64,000 bases of DNA from positions 1,241,001 through 1,305,000 of the forward strand of contig NZ_AP028664.1 in assembly GCF_041154455.1 (NCBI RefSeq), in the 5' to 3' direction. The stretch comes from Variovorax sp. V213 (lineage in GTDB: Bacteria; Pseudomonadota; Gammaproteobacteria; Burkholderiales; Burkholderiaceae_C). Both the position numbers and the translations under genes were made by a program. The notes under the pieces were generated by a model. It made no database searches. It saw nothing but the letters and a program-made list of their open reading frames with translations, and was not told the DNA's origin. Of this stretch, positions 8,243 through 15,242 are shown piece after piece; within the stretch, counting starts at the first letter, position 1; each line of letters opens with the position of its first letter.

Positions 8243-8959
8243 ATGTCAGCTCGCCACAACGAATACGGCCAGTCGATCGGCCCCCTGGTGCCCGGTTGGA
8301 CGGCGCGCCCGCTGCCACCGCGCCGTCCCGTCGAAGGCCGCTATTGCACGCTCGAGCCGCTGGATGCGGCGCGGCACGCCGACGATCTGCATGCCGCCTA
8401 CGCCCGGGCGTCCGACGGCCGCGACTGGACCTACCTGTTCGTCGAGCGGCCTGCCGACCTGGCAAGCACCCGCGCCCACGTCGAACGCGCCGCGCAGAGC
8501 GCCGATCCGCTGCACTTCGCGGTCATCGACCGGCAGGGCGGCCGGGCCGTCGGCACGCTGGCGCTCATGCGCATCGAACCGGCCCACGGCGCGATCGAAG
8601 TCGGCAGCGTCACTTTTTCGCGGCTGCTGAAGCGCACGCCGATGTCGACCGAAGCGCAGTACCTGCTGATGAAGCTGGCCTTCGACGAACTCGGCTACCG
8701 GCGCTACGAATGGAAGTGCGACAACTTCAACGAACCGTCGAAGCGTGCGGCCTTGCGCCTGGGATTCCAGTTCGAAGGCATCTTCCGGCAGGCGATCATC
8801 TACAAGGGGCGTAGCCGCGACACCGCGTGGTTCTCGATCACCGACGGCGAGTGGCCGGCGGTGCGCGCCGCGCTCGAGCGCTGGCTGGCGCCCGAGAACT
8901 TCGATGCGCAAGGCGGGCAGCGCATGGCGCTGGACCGCTTCCGCCTGCCGCGCTCCTGA
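8243..8959 (+). CDS. GNAT family N-acetyltransferase, RimJ/RimL-like
   Basis: 238 residues. The acyl-CoA fold of the RimL/RimJ group is visible: YCTLEPLDAARHADDLHAAY start, the beta-bulge region LALMRIEPAHGAIEVGSVTFS, and a C-terminal NFNEPSKRAALRLGFQFEG signature in which the asparagine and GF motif recur across the family. Such enzymes acetylate protein N-termini, amino groups of small molecules or toxins in the cytoplasm. The frame is open 84 bp further up, but the ATG at 8243 starts the conserved MSARHNEYGQ region. It is a lone gene between two minus-strand genes. Confidence 0.82.
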   Translation: MSARHNEYGQSIGPLVPGWTARPLPPRRPVEGRYCTLEPLDAARHADDLHAAYARASDGRDWTYLFVERPADLASTRAHVERAAQSADPLHFAVIDRQGGRAVGTLALMRIEPAHGAIEVGSVTFSRLLKRTPMSTEAQYLLMKLAFDELGYRRYEWKCDNFNEPSKRAALRLGFQFEGIFRQAIIYKGRSRDTAWFSITDGEWPAVRAALERWLAPENFDAQGGQRMALDRFRLPRS

Positions 8960-8965
8960 CGACCT

Positions 8966-9817
8966 TCAGGACGGCTGGCCGGGCTTTTGCGCCTGCTCGC
9001 ACTTCACCTGGATGAGTTCGCGCTCGTCCAGCGTGGCACCGATGCGCGCCGCGCTGAGGCAGCCGCCCCAGACGCAGCCGGTGTCGGTGGAAAGCAGGTC
9101 GGGCCGCGAAAGCCAGCCCAGCGTCGACCAGTGGCCGAAGGCCACGGTGGCACTCGCGGTCTTGCGGCCGGGCACGTCGAACCAGGGCATGAAGCCCTCG
9201 GGGCCGGGCAGCATGCCGTCCTTGCTCTCGAACTCCATCAAGCCCTCGGCGGTGCAGAAGCGCACGCGCGTGAGCGCGTTCACGATGGCGCGCAGCCGCG
9301 CGCTGCCGGTGAGCGTGTCGCTCCACTGCGCCGGCTCGTTGCCGTACATGGTGAGCAGGAACTCGCCCAGCGCCGGGCCGCGCAGAACGGATTCGACCTC
9401 GGCCGCCAGCACCAGCGTGTCGCCCACCGTCCACTGCGGCAGCACGCCGGCGTGCACCATGAGCAGGTCGCCGCCGCCGATCTGCATGTGCAGCGCCATG
9501 TGCTGCTGGCGCACCCATTCGAGCATGGCTTCGCTGTCGGGCGCCTCCAGCAGGCCGGCCAGCGTGTCCTTGCGGCCGGACTTGCGCGCACCGTGCGCCA
9601 CGCCCAGCAGATGCAGGTCGTGGTTGCCGAGCAGGCTCAGCGCGGAGGCGCCGTAGCCCTGCACGCGCCGCAGCACGGCGGCCGAATCGGGCCCGCGGTT
9701 GACCAGGTCGCCGAGCAGCACCATGGTGTCGCGGCTGGGTGAGAAATCGATCTTGTCGAGCAGCCTCCGGAGGGCGGCGTCGCAGCCTTGGATATCGCCG
9801 ATCAAGTAAAGTGCCAT
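8966..9817 (-). CDS. apaH: symmetrical bis(5'-nucleosyl)-tetraphosphatase ApaH
   Basis: 283 residues, the normal ApaH length. It hydrolyses Ap4A to two ADP, controlling alarmone and cap levels. The metallophosphoesterase ligands are all present: GDIQGC near the N-terminus, GDLVNRGPDS, GNHDLH and the late MVHAGVLPQW histidine. The ATG at 9817 was preferred to the longer open frame because GDIQGC lies six residues into the family start. It is divergent from the CNNM/CorC-type gene, with only 23 bp between the two ATGs, so any promoters must overlap the coding sequences. Confidence 0.95.
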   Translation of the reverse strand: MALYLIGDIQGCDAALRRLLDKIDFSPSRDTMVLLGDLVNRGPDSAAVLRRVQGYGASALSLLGNHDLHLLGVAHGARKSGRKDTLAGLLEAPDSEAMLEWVRQQHMALHMQIGGGDLLMVHAGVLPQWTVGDTLVLAAEVESVLRGPALGEFLLTMYGNEPAQWSDTLTGSARLRAIVNALTRVRFCTAEGLMEFESKDGMLPGPEGFMPWFDVPGRKTASATVAFGHWSTLGWLSRPDLLSTDTGCVWGGCLSAARIGATLDERELIQVKCEQAQKPGQPS

Positions 9818-9840
9818 GTCCTCATTTTCACCCCCTGTCC

Positions 9841-11151
9841 ATGGATGTTCTCCTGCTGGCCATGCTGACCACGCTGAATGCGTTGTTCGCGATGTCTGAA
9901 ATGGCCCTTTCAACCAGCCGGCGCGCACGTCTGGCCGCGCTGGCCGAGACAGGAGACGCCGGCGCCGAGGCTGCGCTCAGGCTGATGGAGGAGCCCACCC
10001 ATTTCCTCTCGACCGTGCAGATCGGCATCACGTCGATCGGCATGCTCAGCGGTATCGTGGGCGAGGCCGCCTTTGCGGAGCCGCTCGCAGTCTGGATGGA
10101 AACCCTGGGCATGGGCCGCGGCACGGCCAGCGTGGTTTCCACCGCGGTGGTGGTGACCGGCATCACCTTCTTCACCATCATCTTCGGCGAGCTGGTGCCC
10201 AAGCGCATCGGGCAGCTCTATCCGGAACCCGTGGCGCGCTGGGTGTCGCGCCCGATGCGGGGGCTGGCCAAAGGCGCCAAGCCCTTCGTGTGGCTGCTCG
10301 CGAGCGCCACGGCCGCCGTGCTGAAGCTGCTTCGCATCGACGCCAATGCCGCGCGTTCCATGACCGAGGAAGAAATTTCGGCCAGCCTCGAAGAGGGTGT
10401 GGATGCCGGCGTGATCGAGCAGCACGAACACCAGATGGTGCGCAACGTGTTCCACCTGGACGACCGCCGGCTGTCGTCGCTGATGGTCCCGCGTGCCGAC
10501 ATCGAATGGCTCGACGCCTCCGACACCGTGGCAGAGGCGCTGCAGAAAGTGGCGGATGCTGGTGCGCTCAACATCGTGCATTCGTGGTACCCGGTGTGCC
10601 GCAATTCGCTCGACGACGTGGTGGGCGTCATCAGCGTTGCGCACCTGCTGCGCCTGGGCACCGGCCATGACGGCGTGCTCGGCCAGGAGGCCGCGCCGGC
10701 CGTGTTCGTGCCCGAGACGCTCACCGGCATGGAGCTGCTCGAGCAATTCCGCGAACGTGGCGGCCGGCTGGTGTTCGTGGTCGACGAGTACGGCGTGGTG
10801 CAGGGCCTCATGACCCCGCGCGACATGCTCGAAGCCATCACCGGCGAGCTGCAGCCCGGCACCCTGACCGATGCCTGGGCGCGCGAGCGGCCCGACGGCG
10901 TGTGGGAGCTCGACGGGCTGATGCCCGTCTCCGAATTGCGCGCGCGGCTCGGCATTCGCGAGCTGCCCGATGAAGAGCGCGGGCGCTACAACACCGTCGC
11001 GGGCTTGCTGATGGCCGTGTCGGGCCACCTGCCCGGGACCGGCGAGGTCATCGACTGCGCCGGCTGGCATTTCGAGATCGCCGCACTCGAGGGACGCCGC
11101 ATCGACCGGGTGCTGGCCGCGCCCGACAAGACGGCGTCCAGGAACGACTAG
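9841..11151 (+). CDS. CNNM/CorC-type hemolysin family membrane protein (DUF21, CBS pair, HlyC/CorC domain)
   Basis: 436 residues with the usual order: DUF21 membrane domain (three to four hydrophobic segments, residues ~1-150, with the conserved MSEMALSTSRRARL helix), a pair of CBS domains (~190-330, with VPRADIEWLD and FVVDEYGVVQGLMTPRDML), and a C-terminal CorC/HlyC domain (~345-430). Such proteins take part in magnesium, cobalt or sodium movement, or bind adenosine nucleotides through the CBS pair. The hemolysin name is historical. The start is the ATG immediately before the first helix. It is followed 7 bp later by the zinc-ribbon kinase-like gene. Confidence 0.88.
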   Translation: MDVLLLAMLTTLNALFAMSEMALSTSRRARLAALAETGDAGAEAALRLMEEPTHFLSTVQIGITSIGMLSGIVGEAAFAEPLAVWMETLGMGRGTASVVSTAVVVTGITFFTIIFGELVPKRIGQLYPEPVARWVSRPMRGLAKGAKPFVWLLASATAAVLKLLRIDANAARSMTEEEISASLEEGVDAGVIEQHEHQMVRNVFHLDDRRLSSLMVPRADIEWLDASDTVAEALQKVADAGALNIVHSWYPVCRNSLDDVVGVISVAHLLRLGTGHDGVLGQEAAPAVFVPETLTGMELLEQFRERGGRLVFVVDEYGVVQGLMTPRDMLEAITGELQPGTLTDAWARERPDGVWELDGLMPVSELRARLGIRELPDEERGRYNTVAGLLMAVSGHLPGTGEVIDCAGWHFEIAALEGRRIDRVLAAPDKTASRND

Positions 11152-11158
11152 GCCCGCC

Positions 11159-12136
11159 GTGCTCTCGCTGCTCGCCCTCAGCTGCCCGCAATGCTCGGCG
11201 CCTTTGCCGCGTGCCGCGCGCTGGCGCACCGTCAATTGCAGCTATTGCGGCGCCACCATCACGCGTGGCGAGGAAACGGTCGAGCGCGAGAGCTTTCGCG
11301 CCGCGCTGCGCCGGGCGAATGCGGACCACGGCGACACCGGGCGCATGCTGCAATGGCGCGGCGCGCGCTACCGCGTGCTGGCACCGCTGGCCATCGGCGA
11401 GCACAGCGAAGTGCTGCTGGCCGAGCGGCTCGGTGCGCTGCCGGAGCGCGTCACGGTCAAGCTGGCGCGCGAGTCCGCGGACGGCATCGTGCTGCTGCGG
11501 GAAGCCGCGGTGCTGCAGGCCTTGCAGGCGCTCGCCATGCCGGGCGCGTCGTATTTCACGCGCCGCCTGCCGCAGCCGGTGGGCACGGGCCTGGCCGAAG
11601 GCCTTGCAGACGGTAGCCGCCAGGCGCTGGTGCTACGCCATCCGCCCGGCTTCTGGGGCAGCCTGCACAACGTGCAGCAGGCCAACCCGCGGGGCATCGA
11701 TGCGCGGCATGCCGTATGGCTCTGGCGCCGCATGCTCGAGGTGCTGGCCTTCGTGCACGACGCGGGCTGGACCCATCGCGACCTGTCGCCCGCGCACGCA
11801 CTCGCGCACCCGCGCGACCATGGCGTGCTGATCGTCGGCTGGTCGCAGGCGCAGCAGGCGTCCGGGCCGGCCCAAGCCGCCGCCGCGGCGCGCGACCTGA
11901 TGCAAAGCGCCTGGACCGTGCGCGCCGTGCTGCACGGCGGCAAGCCCGATGACAGCCCCGGCGTGGGTGCCCACACGCCCGCGCCGCTCGCCGCCTTGCT
12001 GCGCCGATGCAGCGAAGACGCCGCCGAATGCCGGCGGCTGGGTGCGCGCGGCATCGAGCAGGCGTTGTCCGCTGCATCGCACGAAGCCTTCGGCGCGCCG
12101 CAGTTCGTCCATTTCGACCCGGCGCCCGGCGCCTGA
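11159..12136 (+). CDS. zinc-ribbon protein with a degenerate protein-kinase-like domain
   Basis: 325 residues, GTG start 7 bp after the previous stop. A four-cysteine ribbon (Cys9, Cys12, Cys27, Cys30) is followed by a kinase-like domain: VTVKLARE supplies a candidate ATP lysine (Lys101), Glu115 a helix-C partner, and THRDLSPAH the catalytic loop (His206-Arg207-Asp208). The asparagine of HRDxxxxN is His213, and the DFG position reads VGW, so the metal-binding aspartate is missing. That suggests a pseudokinase or an atypical kinase. It precedes a vWA gene (34 bp gap) and a PurA-like gene, recalling the zinc-ribbon kinase plus vWA pairing of TerY-P systems. No phosphatase or Ter protein is nearby. 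Confidence 0.7.
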   Translation: MLSLLALSCPQCSAPLPRAARWRTVNCSYCGATITRGEETVERESFRAALRRANADHGDTGRMLQWRGARYRVLAPLAIGEHSEVLLAERLGALPERVTVKLARESADGIVLLREAAVLQALQALAMPGASYFTRRLPQPVGTGLAEGLADGSRQALVLRHPPGFWGSLHNVQQANPRGIDARHAVWLWRRMLEVLAFVHDAGWTHRDLSPAHALAHPRDHGVLIVGWSQAQQASGPAQAAAAARDLMQSAWTVRAVLHGGKPDDSPGVGAHTPAPLAALLRRCSEDAAECRRLGARGIEQALSAASHEAFGAPQFVHFDPAPGA

Positions 12137-12170
12137 ATACAACCATCGAAAAACAGAGGAGCAAGCACCC

Positions 12171-13145
12171 ATGGGCTACGGAAACTACTCGCACGCCGCT
12201 CACACGGCACTCATTGCCGACCGCGCCGCCAAGCCCGGCTCCGAGGTGTTCACCCAGACCGCCACGCACCCGCTGATGAACCCGCACGGGCTCAAGGTGC
12301 GCGAGTCGCGCGACAACGCCGACCACCCCAACTCGCTGGGCATTGCATTCGCGCTCGACGTCACGGGCTCGATGGGCGACATCCCGCAGATCCTCGCGCG
12401 CCGCGAGCTGCCCACCTTCATGAAGCTCTTGACCGATTGCGGCGTGGCCGATCCGCAGCTCATGTTCATGGCCATCGGGGATGCGAATTCCGACCAGGCT
12501 TCGCTGCAGGTGGGCCAGTTCGAATCGACCGCGCCGCTCATGGACCAGTGGCTGACCTGGAGCTATCTCGAAGGCGGGGGCGGCGGCAGCGGCGAAGAAA
12601 GCTACGAGCTGGCCTTCTACGTGATGGCCCAGCACACCGACATGGACTGCTGGGTCAAGCGCAAGAAGCGCGGCTACTTGTTCGTGACCGGCGACGAGCT
12701 GCCGTATCCCGCCGTCTCGCGCCGCCAGGTCGAGGGGCTCATCGGCGAAAAGCTCGACGAGGACATTCCCATCGAGGAAGTCATTGCCGCCGCGGCCGAA
12801 ACCTGCCACCTGTTCTTCCTGATTCCCGACGCGCAGCGCCGCCGCCGCTGCGAGCCGCGCTGGCGCGAACTGCTTGGCGACCACGTGATCTGCATGGACT
12901 CGCCCGACGACGCCTGCGCGGTGGCCGCCGGCATCGTGGCGCTCACCGAGAAGGCCGTGCCCGATCTCGACGGCCTGGCCAAGGTGATGGCCGCCACCGG
13001 CATGGAGAAGCAGCGCGTCGCCGGCGTGCTGCACGCGCTCGACGGCTATGCCGCGCTGCTCGATCCCCATGCACCGCGGCGCGCGCCGCCCGCCGCCGCG
13101 GCCTCGGCGCCGCGTTCCTCGTGGTGGAAGCGGCTCTTCGGTTGA
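12171..13145 (+). CDS. von Willebrand factor A domain protein
   Basis: 324 residues. The vWA metal site reads DVTGS at residues 63-67 (DxTxS in place of the common DxSxS) just after a hydrophobic strand, and a Gly-rich turn follows at LEGGGGGSGEESYE. There is no signal peptide or membrane helix, so it is cytoplasmic. The last ~20 residues are Pro/Ala-rich and end in WWKRLFG. A good AGAGGAG ribosome site lies 12 bp before the ATG. It sits between the kinase-like gene and the PurA-like gene, whose GTG starts 8 bp after this stop. vWA proteins of this kind usually act as metal-dependent scaffolds; the partner here is probably encoded next door. Confidence 0.8.
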   Translation: MGYGNYSHAAHTALIADRAAKPGSEVFTQTATHPLMNPHGLKVRESRDNADHPNSLGIAFALDVTGSMGDIPQILARRELPTFMKLLTDCGVADPQLMFMAIGDANSDQASLQVGQFESTAPLMDQWLTWSYLEGGGGGSGEESYELAFYVMAQHTDMDCWVKRKKRGYLFVTGDELPYPAVSRRQVEGLIGEKLDEDIPIEEVIAAAAETCHLFFLIPDAQRRRRCEPRWRELLGDHVICMDSPDDACAVAAGIVALTEKAVPDLDGLAKVMAATGMEKQRVAGVLHALDGYAALLDPHAPRRAPPAAAASAPRSSWWKRLFG

Positions 13146-13152
13146 CGGCCGT

Positions 13153-14502
13153 GTGAGCTCCCCGGCACACCCGACGCGCTACGTCTCGCTGCTCGGCCTG
13201 GGTTTCGGCGACTGCGGCAAGGGCCGCTTCACCGACCACCTGTGCGGCGAGCTGCAGGCCCACACCGTGGTGCGCTTCAACGGCGGCGCGCAGGCGGGCC
13301 ACAACGTGGTGCTGACCGACGGCCGCCACCACACCTTTTCGCAGTTCGGCGCCGGCAGCTTTCACGCTGGCGTGGCGACCGTGCTCGCGAGCCCCGTGGT
13401 GGTGCACCCGACCGCGCTGCGCGTCGAGGAAGAAGCGTTGCGCCGGATGGGCGTGAACGACGCCTTCGCGCGCTTGCTGATCGATGCGCGCTGCCGCGTC
13501 ACCACGCCGTTCCACCAGGCCGCAGGCCGGCTGCGCGAATGGGCGAGGGGAGCGGCGGCGCACGGCAGCTGCGGCGTGGGCGTCGGCGAAACGGTGCGGC
13601 AGGCGCTGGCCGAGCCCGATGCGGCCCTGCACTACGGCGACATGCGGCACCCCGCGCGGGCGCTCGAAAAGCTCGAAGCCCTGCGCATCGCGCTGCGGCG
13701 CGAACTCGAACACGCGGCACCTCCGCATGCCGAGGCCGCAGGGGAGCTGGCCCTGCTCGGCGACGCGACGCTTGCACGGCGCTGGCTCGACGCCGCGGCG
13801 CCGTGCCTGCGCCTGTCGCCTCCCGCAAGCGCCGACGCCATCGGCCAGCGCCTTGCGCGCCCCGGCGCCGTGCTGTTCGAAGGCGCGCAGGGCGTGCTGC
13901 TCGACGAGTGGCGCGGCTTTCATCCGCATACCACGTGGAGCACCATCTCCACTGCCGCCGTCGAAGCCGTGCTGCGCGACGCCGGCATCGGTGCACCCGT
14001 TCAACATCTTGGCGTGCTGCGCAGCTACATCACGCGCCACGGCCCCGGGCCGCTGCCCACGCACGACCGGGCACTCGACGCGCGGCTGGCCGAACCGCAC
14101 AACGCTGACGAGGGCTGGCAAGGCGTGTTCCGCCGCGGCCATCCCGATGCGGTGCTCCTGCACTATGCGCTCGCCGCGGTCGGCCCGCTCGACGGGCTGG
14201 TGGCCAGCCATCTCGATGCGGTGGAGGGCGCAGGCCTGCGCTGGTGCGCCGGCTATCGCACCGCCGACGGCGTCAGCCTCGCCTCGCTGCCGTTCGGAGG
14301 CGACGCGCCGGACCTCGAGCAGCAGCAGCGGCTGACGCAGTTGCTGCAAGGCGCGAAGCCGCTCTACGTGCCCGACGGCATCGCCACCCCCGAAGCATGG
14401 ATCGAGCGCGTCGAAGCCCTGAGCGGCCGGCGCGTGCGCTACGGCGCGTTCGGACCTGCGCGCGGCGCGGTGCGGTCCTTGCATGCCATTGGCGACGTTT
14501 GA
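13153..14502 (+). CDS. divergent adenylosuccinate synthetase (PurA)-family protein
   Basis: 449 residues, about the length of PurA. The family core is readable: LGLGFGDCGKGRFTD (PurA GDEGKGK), VVRFNGGAQAGHNVV (catalytic His50), EGAQGVLLDEWRG and LGVLRSYITRHGPGPLPT. Important differences: the P-loop Glu after the catalytic Asp20 is Cys21; the guanine motif TKLD is SHLD; and the arginine-rich TGRRRRTGW loop that binds aspartate in PurA is replaced by WQGVFRRGHPD. It therefore probably couples a purine or related nucleotide to something other than aspartate, or does not use GTP normally. GTG start chosen 8 bp after the vWA stop. It is not expected to be the housekeeping purA. Confidence 0.75.
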   Translation: MSSPAHPTRYVSLLGLGFGDCGKGRFTDHLCGELQAHTVVRFNGGAQAGHNVVLTDGRHHTFSQFGAGSFHAGVATVLASPVVVHPTALRVEEEALRRMGVNDAFARLLIDARCRVTTPFHQAAGRLREWARGAAAHGSCGVGVGETVRQALAEPDAALHYGDMRHPARALEKLEALRIALRRELEHAAPPHAEAAGELALLGDATLARRWLDAAAPCLRLSPPASADAIGQRLARPGAVLFEGAQGVLLDEWRGFHPHTTWSTISTAAVEAVLRDAGIGAPVQHLGVLRSYITRHGPGPLPTHDRALDARLAEPHNADEGWQGVFRRGHPDAVLLHYALAAVGPLDGLVASHLDAVEGAGLRWCAGYRTADGVSLASLPFGGDAPDLEQQQRLTQLLQGAKPLYVPDGIATPEAWIERVEALSGRRVRYGAFGPARGAVRSLHAIGDV

Positions 14503-14564
14503 AAAACCGGCCGCAAGCACCCTCAAGCAGAATCCGAAGCCATCACCACGATCGACAGTCCAGC

Positions 14565-15224
14565 ATGAACCCGACCGAAGACATCTACACCGAGCCCAAC
14601 GCCGACCCCGACACGCTTGCCAACCTCGGCCCGCTGCGCGCCATGGCCGGCATCTGGGAGGGCAGCCGCGGGGTGGACGTCAAGCCCAAGCGCGAAGGCC
14701 CGAAGACGCAGGTCTACGTCGAGCGCTACGAGCTGCAGCCGATTGATCCGCAGACCAACGGCCCCCAGCTGCTGTATGGCCTGCGCTACCACACCTACAT
14801 CCACAAGCCCGGGCTCACCAAGATGTATCACGACCAGGTGGGCTACTGGCTCTGGGAGCCCGCCACCGAGACCGTGCTGCACACGCTGGCCATTCCGCGC
14901 GGGCAAGTGGCCATGGCAAGCGGCCACGCCAAGGCCGGCGACACGCGCTTCACGCTCAGTGCCGAGCGCGGCAGCCTGATGAACGGCATCGTGTCCAACC
15001 CGTTCATCGAGCACGCCTTCACCACGCTGGCGTGGAACATCACGGTGAACATCAATGCCGACGGCACCTGGTCGTACGACCAGGACACGGTGATGCAGAT
15101 CCAGGGGCAGGCCGAGCCGTTCCATCACACCGACCGCAACACGCTGACGCGTGTCGGGGCGCCGGGCCTCAACCCGCTGGCGATGCCCGAAGCGTCAGCG
15201 GCTGTGGTCGCGCAGCCAAGGTAG
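14565..15224 (+). CDS. nitrobindin-like (FABP-fold, THAP4/DUF1794-type) beta-barrel protein
   Basis: 219 residues. It opens LANLGPLRAMAGIWEGSRG, the 'L-G-x-x-W-x-G' start of nitrobindin-type lipocalin-like barrels, and continues with strands YVERYELQPID, YHTYIHKPG, VGYWLWEPATETVLHTLAIPRG. Nitrobindins bind haem and isomerise peroxynitrite or bind NO; the proximal haem histidine normally sits near the C-terminus, and HHTDRNTLTRV is a candidate here. It begins 62 bp after the PurA-like gene in the same direction, so it may be part of that operon, though the gap is larger than the others. No signal peptide. Confidence 0.65.
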   Translation: MNPTEDIYTEPNADPDTLANLGPLRAMAGIWEGSRGVDVKPKREGPKTQVYVERYELQPIDPQTNGPQLLYGLRYHTYIHKPGLTKMYHDQVGYWLWEPATETVLHTLAIPRGQVAMASGHAKAGDTRFTLSAERGSLMNGIVSNPFIEHAFTTLAWNITVNINADGTWSYDQDTVMQIQGQAEPFHHTDRNTLTRVGAPGLNPLAMPEASAAVVAQPR

Positions 15225-15242
15225 CGGAGGCGGCGGTGCGCC

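Noticed and set aside
9739..9840. Longer N-terminus for the CNNM/CorC-type protein
   Set aside because: It would overlap the apaH start on the other strand and carries no membrane or domain features.
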